From Spirochaetota bacterium (lineage in GTDB: Bacteria; Spirochaetota; UBA4802; JAGODF01), in the NCBI GenBank assembly GCA_029974015.1, contig JARKUF010000013.1, forward strand, positions 18,537-82,536: a stretch of DNA of 64,000 nucleotides, read 5' to 3'. Below are positions 26,338-34,735 of the stretch, in pieces; position 1 is the stretch's first letter; each line of letters begins with the position of its first letter. A program made the position numbers and the translations under genes. The notes under the pieces were generated by a model that ran no database searches, had not been told where the DNA came from, and saw only the letters and a list, made by a program, of their open reading frames with translations.

Positions 26338-26370
26338 CACGAAGGCGGGGCTTTTGGCCCCGCCTTCGTG
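26338..26370. terminator. Strong hairpin between the two acyl-CoA synthetase genes
   Basis: Arms 26338-26351 (CACGAAGGCGGGGC) and 26357-26370 (GCCCCGCCTTCGTG) form a perfect 14-bp stem with a 5-nt loop (TTTTG). No T run follows, so it may slow transcript decay or act with a factor rather than as an intrinsic terminator. The remaining part of the 274-bp gap (26371-26569) has no ORF that I can support. Confidence 0.55.
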
Positions 26371-26569
26371 CGCAGGGTCGGGAGCCGGGCCATGCCGGTG
26401 TGAACATCAAGCCGTGAAGTGAATGGTCACATATTGCACTTGAAATACTGTCGAGGCCAAAAATAATTACTTGAAAATAATGGGCGGGGTTTTAGGATTT
26501 GATCAATGTAAATGTCAGTTCGCTGGTACTCATACACTTCTAAATAGCTCGATGGTGGAGGCACACTGC

Positions 26570-28384
26570 ATGAAAAAAGAATACAGTTCTATTGGCGCAT
26601 TGTTTCAAGACCAGGTTAAAAAGTTGGGCGACAAAGCGTGCGTGGCGTCAAAGATCAACGGCAAGTACGTTGATTTTTCCTGGAACGAAATGAACGGAAT
26701 GATACGCAAGCTTGCCGCGTATCTCATTGCAGAGGGGGTGAAGAAAGGCGACCGGGTGGCGCTTTTCTCGCCAAACCGTTACGAATGGTGGGTCGCCGAC
26801 CAGGCCATTCTATCCATAGGGGCCGTAAACGTTCCCATTTACGCGACGAACTCTTCCGATGAGGCGCGTTATGTGATAGACCATTCCGGTTCGAAGCTCT
26901 GCTTTGTCGCCACGGAAGACCATTTGAAACGCGTTCTGGAGGCAAGGAAGAAGCTTAAGGGACTCAAAAAAATCGTTATTTTCGATTCAATCGCAAAAAA
27001 ACCGGCTGGAGTGATGACCCTCGACGAGGCCTATGCGAAAGGCGCCGCTTCGAAAAAGGCCGCCGAGTTCGATAAGCGTCTCAAGACCGTGAAGCTCAAT
27101 GACATTGCCACTATAATCTATACTTCCGGGACCACGGGAAATCCCAAGGGAGTGATGCTGTCCCATGACAACTTCCTTTCGAATATCTTTCAAATAGAAG
27201 CCGACTTCGGCAACATGTTCGAGGACGATTTTACCTTCCTGTCCTTTTTGCCGCTGTCCCACTCCCTGGAGCGCACGGCGGGATACTATATGCCGGTAGG
27301 GGCGGGCCTGAAGGTCGCCTTCGCCGAAGATTTTTCCACTATCCAGCAGAACCTCCAGGAGGTGCGCCCCCATGTCATAATCAGCGTTCCCCGTCTCTAT
27401 GAGAAAATTCACGCGGGAATCCTGAGCAGAGTGGCAGACGTGAAGGGGGTGAAAAAAATGATCTTCAACTGGGCTATGAGCGTGGCCAGGCGCAATCTTT
27501 CATACGTGTGCCAGGATAAAAAGCCCGGAGGAATCCTCGCTCTGGAGTACAAAATTATCAACAAGATATTCTTCTCCAAACTGAAGGAGGCCTTGGGCAT
27601 TGACCGAATGCGGTTCGCCGTTTCCGGCGGAGGCCCCCTTTCGGTGAGTGACGCGGAGTTTTTCCTTGGGATGGGAATTGTAGTCCTTGAGGGTTTCGGC
27701 CTCACGGAAACAACGCCGGTGACAAATGTCAACCGTCCCGGGGAGATCAAACCGGGCTCCGTGGGCCGCGCCCTTATCGAGACCGACGTAAAAATCTCCG
27801 ACGAGGGAGAGATCCTCATAAAAGGGCCCCAGGTGATGTTGGGGTACTACAAGAATCCCCAGGCCACGAAGGAGGCCATCACGAAAGACGGCTACTTCCG
27901 GACCGGCGACATAGGAATGATCGACGAAAAGGGCCGCCTCCATATTACGGGGCGCATCAAGGACATCATTGTCACGGCGGGAGGCAAGAATATCTCGCCC
28001 CAGAACATCGAGAACGAGCTTAAGGGGTCACGTTTTATTGAGCAGGTGGCGGTCATTGGGGACAAAAGGAAGTATCTCTCTGCCCTTGTTATTCCCGCCT
28101 TCCCCGAGGTGGAAAAATGGGCGAAATCCCAGGGGATCGCCTTCTCAAGCCGAAGTGATCTTGTTGCCAACAGGGCAGTCATCGACATGATTGACCAGGA
28201 GATAGAAAAGCGCATGAAACAATTCTCCCGGGTGGAGCAGATACGAAAGTTCAGGCTCCTCGACGCCGAGTGGTCTCAAGAGACGGACGAGCTCACTCCC
28301 ACCCTCAAGGTAAAGCGGAGGGTCATTGAAAAGAAGTATGCCGACGAGATCGAAAGCCTGTATCCCGCCGGAACCGGGGATTGA
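26570..28384 (+). CDS. fadD: Long-chain acyl-CoA synthetase (AMP-forming), copy 2
   Basis: A 604-residue paralogue of the preceding enzyme, with the same motifs: IIYTSGTTGNPKGVMLSH, LPLSHSLERTAGYYMPV, GFGLTETTPVTNVN and GRIKDIIVTAGGKNISPQN. Most differences are in the helical segments between residues 120 and 160 and in the region after the P-loop, which may tune substrate chain length. The start is ATG 26570 behind GTGGAGG; the frame also runs further upstream (to 26471) without family similarity. The pair most likely arose by tandem duplication. A good terminator follows. Confidence 0.93.
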   Translation: MKKEYSSIGALFQDQVKKLGDKACVASKINGKYVDFSWNEMNGMIRKLAAYLIAEGVKKGDRVALFSPNRYEWWVADQAILSIGAVNVPIYATNSSDEARYVIDHSGSKLCFVATEDHLKRVLEARKKLKGLKKIVIFDSIAKKPAGVMTLDEAYAKGAASKKAAEFDKRLKTVKLNDIATIIYTSGTTGNPKGVMLSHDNFLSNIFQIEADFGNMFEDDFTFLSFLPLSHSLERTAGYYMPVGAGLKVAFAEDFSTIQQNLQEVRPHVIISVPRLYEKIHAGILSRVADVKGVKKMIFNWAMSVARRNLSYVCQDKKPGGILALEYKIINKIFFSKLKEALGIDRMRFAVSGGGPLSVSDAEFFLGMGIVVLEGFGLTETTPVTNVNRPGEIKPGSVGRALIETDVKISDEGEILIKGPQVMLGYYKNPQATKEAITKDGYFRTGDIGMIDEKGRLHITGRIKDIIVTAGGKNISPQNIENELKGSRFIEQVAVIGDKRKYLSALVIPAFPEVEKWAKSQGIAFSSRSDLVANRAVIDMIDQEIEKRMKQFSRVEQIRKFRLLDAEWSQETDELTPTLKVKRRVIEKKYADEIESLYPAGTGD

Positions 28385-28414
28385 TGCCGGGCAGATAACC
28401 TGGAAAGTGCCGAT

Positions 28415-28451
28415 ACCGCCGGTTGGGAGCACCCTGCCGGCGGTTTCTTTT
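28415..28451 (+). terminator. Intrinsic terminator after the second acyl-CoA synthetase gene
   Basis: Arms 28415-28422 (ACCGCCGG) and 28437-28444 (CCGGCGGT) form an 8-bp stem followed by TTCTTTT. Confidence 0.75.
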
Positions 28452-28499
28452 GGACTTACGGGCGCTCAAATGGCAATTCCACCCGATGGCAAACCCGGG

Positions 28500-28560
28500 A
28501 ATTGGGTTTTTCCGCCCGCCTTCGGCGGGCGGAAAAACCCAATTTTTTTGAGGTTGCCTT
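28500..28560. repeat. Dispersed palindromic element, copy 6 (perfect 21-bp stem)
   Basis: Arms 28500-28520 and 28524-28544 are perfect inverted repeats around a TTC loop, with core TTTTTCCGCCCGCC / GGCGGGCGGAAAAA. A run of seven T follows (28543-28549), then GAGGTTGCC, the complement of the GGCAACCTC left end in copies 3, 4b and 5. In this place it would also work as an intrinsic terminator. Confidence 0.8.
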
Positions 28561-28587
28561 AAATTTTGGCGAATATTCCATATTTTC

Positions 28588-28615
28588 TTGACAAATCGCC
28601 ATCAATTGATATCAT
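28588..28615 (+). promoter_or_regulatory. Sigma-70-type promoter for coaD
   Basis: TTGACA (28588-28593), a 16-bp spacer and TATCAT (28610-28615). Transcription would start about 25 bp before the coaD ATG. Confidence 0.65.
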
Positions 28616-28645
28616 AGTGTTGTTATAAGAACCTGAAGCCTTTTT

Positions 28646-29137
28646 ATGCGAATTGGAATTTATCCGGGGTCCTTTGACCCCTTGACAAACGGTCATCTCG
28701 ACATAATCGAGCGATCGAAGAAAATTTGCGACAGTCTTATCATCGCCGTCGCGAAAAACAGCGCAAAAAAGGCGCTTTTCACCATTGAGGAAAGACTTGA
28801 AATCCTCGCTACATGTTGCGTTTGCGAAGGGGCGGCCATTGAAATAGCGTCCTTCGACGGCCTTCTGGCCGAATACTGCAAAAAGAAAAGCGTCAATTTT
28901 ATTGTCAGGGGACTCCGGGCGATCGTCGATTTTGAATATGAATATGCGATTGCGCTCATGAACAAGAAACTGGCACCCGATATCGAAACGATTTTCATGA
29001 TGTCCAGAGGAGAATACTCTTTCATATCATCGAATATAGTGAAGGAAGTCGCGAGCTATGGCGGTGATGTGTCCACCCTTGTTCCCCAATTCGTCCAAGA
29101 AAAGCTCCAAGAACGCTTCGTAACAAAATGTATATGA
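28646..29137 (+). CDS. coaD: Phosphopantetheine adenylyltransferase
   Basis: A 163-residue nucleotidyltransferase of CoA synthesis that joins ATP and 4'-phosphopantetheine. It carries [19 protein letters not shown] with the (T/H)XGH-type motif TNGH (residues 6-24), [20 protein letters not shown], and [20 protein letters not shown] with the ISS signature. The length is normal. No strong SD is seen; spacing from the promoter gives a short leader. Confidence 0.95.
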   Translation: MRIGIYPGSFDPLTNGHLDIIERSKKICDSLIIAVAKNSAKKALFTIEERLEILATCCVCEGAAIEIASFDGLLAEYCKKKSVNFIVRGLRAIVDFEYEYAIALMNKKLAPDIETIFMMSRGEYSFISSNIVKEVASYGGDVSTLVPQFVQEKLQERFVTKCI

Positions 29138-29226
29138 CGCGTACCGGGTAACGCCGCCCGTCGCAGCCTGCGCATCGGTCCGTTATTGCACGGGTTCAGC
29201 GTGCGGCGTCTCCAGGGGAGGCTTTT

Positions 29227-30216
29227 ATCTTATCGTATTTCAAACAGAAAGTCCGGGAAAAACCGGGTAGAATTATCTTCCCCGAGGGGGAAGATGTCCG
29301 CGTTGCAGGGGCGGTGAAACGTCTTTTCGACGAGGGCCTCATTAAGGAGGCGGTGCTCCTCGGGGACGCGGCGGCCATCGAAAAAAACGTCCGGGCGATG
29401 TCCCTGCACGGGAATGCGGTAAAAGTGCTGAATATTGATGATGTCGTAAGGGACGTGCGCTACCGAAACGAGTACCGCAGGGCCAGAAACCTGAGCGTTC
29501 TCGAGGGAGAAACCCTTAACGACGCCATGAAGGACCCCGTCGTTGCGGGCTCCATGCTTCTTCGCTTCGGCGAAGTTGACTGCCTGATTGCCGGACTTTC
29601 CACATCCTCGGCGCATGTTCTTAGCACAGGAATCAATATTATTAAGGCGGACAGGCGCTTCGGTGTGATTACCTCCTTCCTCCTTATGTATACCGACAAC
29701 CCCGCCCTTGGCGAAAACGGGCTTCTTTTGGTGGCCGACCCCGTTGTGAATCCCGACCCCTCCATTGGCGTACTCTGCAAGATCGCCGAGGCGGCTGCCT
29801 ATTTCACCAGGGAGTTTTTGGGAATGTCCCCAAAGATCGCTTTTCTCTCCTACTCGACGAAGGGCAGCGGGCATGGAAAATCGGTGGACAAGATGAGGAT
29901 ATCCGCCGAACGCTCCCGTGAAAAGCTCGGCGATGCCGTGGTGGACGGGGAACTCCAGCTTGACGCGGCCGTGGTGCCGTCCATTGCCTCCAAGAAAGCT
30001 CCCCGGAGCCCTCTGGGCGGGAGGGCGAATGTCCTCATTTTCCCAAACCTCGATGCGGCGAACATCGGCTCAAAGCTGGTGCAGTTTTTTGGCAATGCGA
30101 AGCTAATCGGCCCGATTATTTTCGGCCTCAACAGGACTTTCAACGATATTTCCAGGGGGGCCGACGTGCTAGACATCATGAACCTTGCGATAATATCCCA
30201 GCTCCAGGCGGTATGA
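29227..30216 (+). CDS. pta: Phosphate acetyl/butyryltransferase, probably with an ATC start codon
   Basis: A protein of the phosphotransacetylase family (acetyl-CoA + Pi to acetyl-phosphate). Conserved landmarks are GRIIFPEGEDVRVAGAVKRL, MLLRFGEVDCLIAGLSTSSA, VADPVVNPDPSIG, KIAFLSYSTKGSG and VLIFPNLDAANIG. The first canonical in-frame start is GTG at 29314, which would remove the conserved RIIFPEGED strand. The frame upstream is open to a stop near 29150 but has no ATG, GTG or TTG. A perfect SD (AGGGGAGG) lies five bases before ATC at 29227. Starting there gives 329 residues, the usual single-domain Pta length. No ackA gene adjoins. Butyryltransferase activity cannot be excluded. Confidence 0.82.
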   Translation: MLSYFKQKVREKPGRIIFPEGEDVRVAGAVKRLFDEGLIKEAVLLGDAAAIEKNVRAMSLHGNAVKVLNIDDVVRDVRYRNEYRRARNLSVLEGETLNDAMKDPVVAGSMLLRFGEVDCLIAGLSTSSAHVLSTGINIIKADRRFGVITSFLLMYTDNPALGENGLLLVADPVVNPDPSIGVLCKIAEAAAYFTREFLGMSPKIAFLSYSTKGSGHGKSVDKMRISAERSREKLGDAVVDGELQLDAAVVPSIASKKAPRSPLGGRANVLIFPNLDAANIGSKLVQFFGNAKLIGPIIFGLNRTFNDISRGADVLDIMNLAIISQLQAV

Positions 30217-30227
30217 TGGGAGTGAAA

Positions 30228-30308
30228 ATGCGTGTGACTGCAGGTGAATTGAAAATATTTTTGTTCGTACTACACCACAGAGGAGGTGGATGTACCGAAG
30301 CGCAGTAA
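30228..30308 (+). CDS. Possible 26-codon leader ORF upstream of rny
   Basis: ATG at 30228 behind GGGAGTGAAA, stop TAA 30306-30308. The product would be 26 residues with a hydrophobic centre (LKIFLFVLHH). It starts 12 bases after the pta stop. It is short enough to arise by chance, and it is listed because the SD and position are good. Confidence 0.25.
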   Translation: MRVTAGELKIFLFVLHHRGGGCTEAQ

Positions 30309-30311
30309 CGG

Positions 30312-30376
30312 AGAGACGATGCAAAGCCGTCTCTTCTGAAAAAGGAGACGAGATGTTTCCAGCGGAATGGGAGACG
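30312..30376 (+). promoter_or_regulatory. Competing hairpins in the rny leader
   Basis: GAGACG occurs three times (30313-30318, 30345-30350, 30371-30376), while its complement CGTCTC occurs once (30328-30333). The first pairing gives a 7-bp stem (30312-30318 with 30328-30334, loop ATGCAAAGC). The alternative pairing would hide the SD (GGAG, 30344-30347) of the second leader ORF. This is a switch-like layout, read from sequence only. Confidence 0.35.
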
Positions 30377-30433
30377 CCAATATGCCGTGACTCCCTCCGT
30401 GATATTACCATTGAAATTGGAGGCTTGCGATGA
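30353..30433 (+). CDS. Possible 26-codon leader ORF coupled to rny
   Basis: ATG at 30353 follows a strong SD (AAAAAGGAGACGAG). The frame has 26 codons and its TGA (30431-30433) overlaps the rny ATG (30430-30432) as ATGA. The product begins MFPAEWETPICRDS and ends in IGGLR. The ribosome that ends here could restart on rny, whose own SD GGAGG (30418-30422) lies inside this ORF. The function would be regulatory rather than enzymatic. Confidence 0.4.
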   Translation: MFPAEWETPICRDSLRDITIEIGGLR

Positions 30434-31965
30434 CTATGGCGACAATCCTCCTGATTATTGCTCTGCCGTTAACAGCGATCATCGGGTATGCCGTGAGGGT
30501 GTATCTGGGGAAGATAAAACTCAGTTCCGCGGAATCCCAGTCCCACCGCATTATTCAGGACGCGGTCCGCGACGCCGAGGCGAAAAGAAAGGAACTGTTG
30601 ATCGAAACGAAGGACCAACTGCTCCGCGAAAAAAACGTCTTCGAAAAGGAGATGAGGGAGCGGAGACAGGAGCTTCAGGGTGTCGAGAAGCGCCTCACGC
30701 AGAAGGAAGAGTCCCTCGACAGGAAAGTGGAGCAGGTCGATAAGCAGGAAAAAATTATCCAGCTTAAAGAGCAGGAGAATCAGGAGAAGGAAGAGGAGCT
30801 AAAGAAGGAGTTCGAAAAGCACAAAAGGGAGCTGGAGCGCATATCGGGCATGACCACGGAGGAGGCCAGGGGCCTTCTCATGAAGAATATTGAAAACCAG
30901 GTCAGGTTTGAATCAATCAAGCTCATCAATAAAATTGAGGAAGAGGCGAAGCGCACGGCGGACAAGAAAGCGAAAGAGATAGTACTCGCCGCCATCCAGC
31001 GCAGCGCCTCCGATTTTACTTCCGAAGCGACGGTTACCACGGTGTCCCTCCCCTCGGACGACATGAAGGGCAGGATCATCGGCCGCGAAGGGCGAAACAT
31101 CAGGACCCTGGAAAACCTCGTCGGGGTTGACATGATCATAGACGATACGCCGGAAGTGGTGGTGATCTCCTGCTTTGATCCGGTGAGGCGGGAAATTGCC
31201 AGGCTTTCCCTGGAGCGCCTCATCCAGAACGGGCGCATTCACCCCGCCCGGATCGAGGAGGTTGTGGAAAAGGTGACCCAGGAAATCGAAGAGAACATGC
31301 TTGAGGACGGCGAGAAGGCCGCCTTCGAGCTCGGAATACCCGGTCTCAGTAAAGACGCCCTGTACCACATTGGCAAGCTCAAATACCGTTCGAGCTATGG
31401 CCAGAATGTCCTGTCTCATTCGAAGGAAGTTGCGAACCTGGCGGGCATCATGGCCGGAGAAATGGGCCTTGATGTCATGCTGGCGAAACGCTCCGGCCTC
31501 CTGCACGATATTGGTAAAGGGAGCATTGTTGAGGGAGAGGGGGCCCATGCCCTTGTGGGCGCCGAAATGGCGAAGAAGTTCGGTGAAAGCTCCAAGGTGA
31601 CGGGTATCATCGCCTCCCACCACAATGACCGCGAACACGAATGTTTTGAGGCGGTGCTAATACAGACCGCCGATGCGGTGTCCGCCTCAAGGCCCGGGGC
31701 CCGGAGGGAGTCCCTGGATACGTACCTTAAGCGCCTGGACAATCTTGAAAAAATCGCCCTTGGCTACAAGGGCGTGGAAAAATGCTATGCAATCCAGGCG
31801 GGCCGGGAGATACGGGTCCTGGTGGCTAATGAATTGGTAAGCGACGAGAGGGCGGCGGTCCTGGCAAGGGAAATAGCCGAACAGATCGAATCTGAATTGA
31901 AGTACCCCGGCATCGTCCGCGTTATCGTGATCCGGGAGACGAGGATAATCGACTATGCGAAATGA
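30430..31965 (+). CDS. rny: Ribonuclease Y
   Basis: A 511-residue membrane-anchored endoribonuclease that starts mRNA decay. Residues 1-22 form one helix (TILLIIALPLTAIIGYAVRV). Residues about 30-190 are a long coiled coil. The KH domain has GRIIGREGRNIRTLENLVGV (about 217-236), and the HD domain has LLHDIGKG (about 357) and IASHHND. The last residues RVIVIRETRIIDYAK match the family C-terminus. The gene is the first in a run with ymdB-like, dxs and tlyA. Confidence 0.95.
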   Translation: MTMATILLIIALPLTAIIGYAVRVYLGKIKLSSAESQSHRIIQDAVRDAEAKRKELLIETKDQLLREKNVFEKEMRERRQELQGVEKRLTQKEESLDRKVEQVDKQEKIIQLKEQENQEKEEELKKEFEKHKRELERISGMTTEEARGLLMKNIENQVRFESIKLINKIEEEAKRTADKKAKEIVLAAIQRSASDFTSEATVTTVSLPSDDMKGRIIGREGRNIRTLENLVGVDMIIDDTPEVVVISCFDPVRREIARLSLERLIQNGRIHPARIEEVVEKVTQEIEENMLEDGEKAAFELGIPGLSKDALYHIGKLKYRSSYGQNVLSHSKEVANLAGIMAGEMGLDVMLAKRSGLLHDIGKGSIVEGEGAHALVGAEMAKKFGESSKVTGIIASHHNDREHECFEAVLIQTADAVSASRPGARRESLDTYLKRLDNLEKIALGYKGVEKCYAIQAGREIRVLVANELVSDERAAVLAREIAEQIESELKYPGIVRVIVIRETRIIDYAK

Positions 31966-31995
31966 CGGCCCGAAGATATCCGCGAGGCCGCCCCT

Positions 31996-32775
31996 GTGAA
32001 CGCCATCAACATTCTCGCGGTGGGGGATATTGTGGGGCGGCCCGGGAGGCGGGCCATCCGGGACAGGCTTCAGGACCTGGTGAAGGCCTATTCCGTGGAC
32101 TTGGTTGTGGCCAATGGCGAAAACGCCGCCCACGGCAGGGGCATCTCCCCGGAAATTACCCGGGAGCTCTTTTCTTATGGGATCCACGTTATCACCACGG
32201 GGAACCATATCTGGAACAACAAGAGCATCATGAGCATGCTCGGTTCCGAGTCCCGGCTTCTCCGACCGGCGAACTATCCCGTCGGGGTTGAGGGGTACGG
32301 GCACTGCGTTGTCAGGGCCCGGGAACATCGAGTCTGCGTGATAAACCTCCAGGGGCGCGTCTACATGGGCCCCCTGGATTGTCCCTTCAGAAAGTTCGAC
32401 GAAATCTACGAACGTCTGAAGCACGACACCAGGATATTCATCGTCGATTTTCACGCCGAGGCGACTTCTGAGAAGCGCGCCCTGGGATGGTATGTCGACG
32501 GGAGGGCCTCGGCGCTCTTCGGGACCCATACCCATATTCAGACCGCCGATGAAGTAATCCAGCCTTTAGGGACGGCTTACATCACCGATATCGGGATGAC
32601 CGGGTCCGTCGATTCGGTCATCGGGATGAACAAGGACGTGTCGATCAGGAATTTCCTGATGCACACCCGGGAGTCCCACGAGGTTGCGAAGGGGGAGGCG
32701 ACAATCTGCGGCGCGGTTTTCTCTATCTCCCCCGAGGGCAAGGCCCTGAAGGTGGAGAGGGTGAGTACCAGGTGA
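31996..32775 (+). CDS. YmdB-family metallophosphoesterase (TIGR00282)
   Basis: A 259-residue protein starting at GTG. Metal-site motifs: ILAVGDIVGRPGRRAI (residues 5-20), VVANGENAAHGRGI (about 38), VITTGNHIWNN (about 60), VDFHAEATSEKRALGWYVDG and ALFGTHTHIQTADE. Family members hydrolyse 2',3'-cyclic nucleotides and, in Bacillus, work with RNase Y. The neighbourhood with rny is conserved. The gap after rny is 30 bp. Confidence 0.9.
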   Translation: MNAINILAVGDIVGRPGRRAIRDRLQDLVKAYSVDLVVANGENAAHGRGISPEITRELFSYGIHVITTGNHIWNNKSIMSMLGSESRLLRPANYPVGVEGYGHCVVRAREHRVCVINLQGRVYMGPLDCPFRKFDEIYERLKHDTRIFIVDFHAEATSEKRALGWYVDGRASALFGTHTHIQTADEVIQPLGTAYITDIGMTGSVDSVIGMNKDVSIRNFLMHTRESHEVAKGEATICGAVFSISPEGKALKVERVSTR

Positions 32776-32815
32776 ATGAAATCGGCGACGCCGCAAATGT
32801 TTTTGGTGCATCAAG

Positions 32816-34735
32816 ATGTTGCTTGAATCGATAAGAACCGTTACGGACCTTCGGAGGATCGACCCCAGGGAGCTTCCCCTTCTGGCCGAGGAGATAAGGG
32901 AGTACATCGTTGATGTCGTTTCGGCCAACGGCGGCCATCTTGCCTCTTCCCTCGGAGTGGTGGAGCTTACCATCGCCCTCCACAGGGTCTTCAAAACCCC
33001 GGCCGATAAGATCATCTGGGATGTGGGGCACCAGTCCTATGCCCACAAAATTTTAACAGGGCGGCGGGAGGAATTCAGGACTCTGCGGCAATTCCGGGGC
33101 CTCAGCGGTTTTCCCAAGAGGAACGAATCGCCCTTCGATGCCTTCAACACCGGACACAGCAGTACAAGCCTCTCCCTGGCCCTGGGGGAGGCCGTGGGGC
33201 GCGATTTAAAGGGCGAGAAATACAAAGTAGTGGCGGTCATCGGTGACGGCTCACTTACCGGGGGCATGGCCTTCGAGGCGCTCAACCAGATAGGGCACCT
33301 GAAAAACGACCTCATCATAATCCTAAACGACAACGAACACTCCATCTCGAAAAACATCGGCGCCTTCCCTGCGTATCTTTTGAGGATGATAACAGGTAGC
33401 CTCTACAACAGGCTGCGAAAGCGCTCCTACGAGATAATCAAGAAGATACCGAAGTTCGGCGGCCGTATGTACGATTTTTTTTACAAGATGGAGGCGGGGC
33501 TTAAGGGAATCCTGCTCCCGGGGCATTTCTTCGAGCAATTAGGGATACGGTATTTCGGACCTGTGGACGGACACGATATAGCCCTCCTTGAGAATGTTCT
33601 AAAGCGCCTCCGCGGGATAAATTCCGGCCCGAAGATCCTCCATGTAATCACCAGGAAGGGGAAGGGATACCGTCCTGCCGAGAACGACCCCGCGGTCTTC
33701 CATGGGATCGGCCCTTTCAACCGGGAGACAGGCCAACAAATAAGCGGGTATCGTCTTTCATACTCGGAGCTTATCGGGAAGACCCTGGCGGAGATATCGC
33801 GGAAGGACAAAAAAGTGATCGCCATTACGGCGGCCATGAAACTCGGCACGGGGCTTTACGAGTTTGAGAAGAAGTCGGCGAGCCGTTTTTTCGATGTGGG
33901 GATCGCGGAACAGCATGCCGTCACCTTCGCCGCCGCCCTGGCCTCGAAGGGGTTCAAGCCTTTCGTATCAATCTACTCCACTTTTCTTCAGCGCGCCGTG
34001 GACCAGATTATCCACGATGTGGCCCTCATGAACCTGCCGGTGAAAATCCTTGTCGACCGCGCCGGAATTGTGGGAAGCGACGGAGAAACCCATCACGGGG
34101 TCTTCGATATCGCCCTCCTGAAAAGCGTTCCCAATCTTATGATTCTGGCGCCCTCCGGGGGCGCGGAACTCCGAGACATGATACACTTCGCCGTGCGTTA
34201 CAATGAGGGCCCTCTGGCCATTCGATATCCTCGAGGAAACTCCGTGGATGCCCTGGCCTTGGACAGGAGGCCCGGGGAATTCAGTCCCGGCAAAATTGCC
34301 GTGGTGAAAAAGGGGCGCGATATTACAGTGCTGGCCCTGGGGGACATGGTGAAAACCGCATTAGAACTCGATGAACTCCTGTCCCGGGAAGGGACGAGCG
34401 CCACAGTGGTGAACATCCTCTCGGTGAAACCCCTTGATGTGGCGGGAATCGAACGCGAAGTGTCCCGTACCGGGTTTTTCATAACCATCGAGAACGGCGC
34501 CGTGACGGGAGGAGTGGGGGAGCTTATCCTTGCTTCCCTGCAGGGGGACCTCAGGGGGAAATGCCTTTTCCTCGCGGGCTTTCCGGACAGTTTTGTAACC
34601 CAGGGAGGGACCGGAGAGCTATTTCGCCTCCACGGCCTGGATGCGGAATCGCTCGCGGGGCGGCTCCAACCCGCCCTCAAATCGCTCAAACGGCATGAAA
34701 AAAGGAAAACGACTCGACGCCCACCTCGCCGATAA
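32816..34735 (+). CDS. dxs: 1-deoxy-D-xylulose-5-phosphate synthase
   Basis: A 639-residue thiamine-diphosphate enzyme, the first step of the MEP isoprenoid pathway. The catalytic His is in DVGHQSYAHKILTGR, the ThDP motif is GDGSLTGGMAFEALN (about 141-155), and the transketolase pyrimidine domain has FDVGIAEQHAVTFAAALA and DRAGIVGSDGETHHGVFDI. The last enzyme of this pathway, IspH, is encoded in fused form at 41.1-42.8 kb. Its stop lies 41 bp into tlyA. Confidence 0.96.
   Translation: MLLESIRTVTDLRRIDPRELPLLAEEIREYIVDVVSANGGHLASSLGVVELTIALHRVFKTPADKIIWDVGHQSYAHKILTGRREEFRTLRQFRGLSGFPKRNESPFDAFNTGHSSTSLSLALGEAVGRDLKGEKYKVVAVIGDGSLTGGMAFEALNQIGHLKNDLIIILNDNEHSISKNIGAFPAYLLRMITGSLYNRLRKRSYEIIKKIPKFGGRMYDFFYKMEAGLKGILLPGHFFEQLGIRYFGPVDGHDIALLENVLKRLRGINSGPKILHVITRKGKGYRPAENDPAVFHGIGPFNRETGQQISGYRLSYSELIGKTLAEISRKDKKVIAITAAMKLGTGLYEFEKKSASRFFDVGIAEQHAVTFAAALASKGFKPFVSIYSTFLQRAVDQIIHDVALMNLPVKILVDRAGIVGSDGETHHGVFDIALLKSVPNLMILAPSGGAELRDMIHFAVRYNEGPLAIRYPRGNSVDALALDRRPGEFSPGKIAVVKKGRDITVLALGDMVKTALELDELLSREGTSATVVNILSVKPLDVAGIEREVSRTGFFITIENGAVTGGVGELILASLQGDLRGKCLFLAGFPDSFVTQGGTGELFRLHGLDAESLAGRLQPALKSLKRHEKRKTTRRPPRR

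Noticed and set aside
26471..26570. N-terminal extension of the second acyl-CoA synthetase
   Set aside because: It contains low-quality sequence without similarity to the family, and the SD lies before ATG 26570.
30312..30340. ATGCAAAGCC in the rny leader resembles part of the c-di-GMP-I (GEMM) riboswitch
   Set aside because: The required GGCAAACC half and the tetraloop-receptor arrangement are missing.
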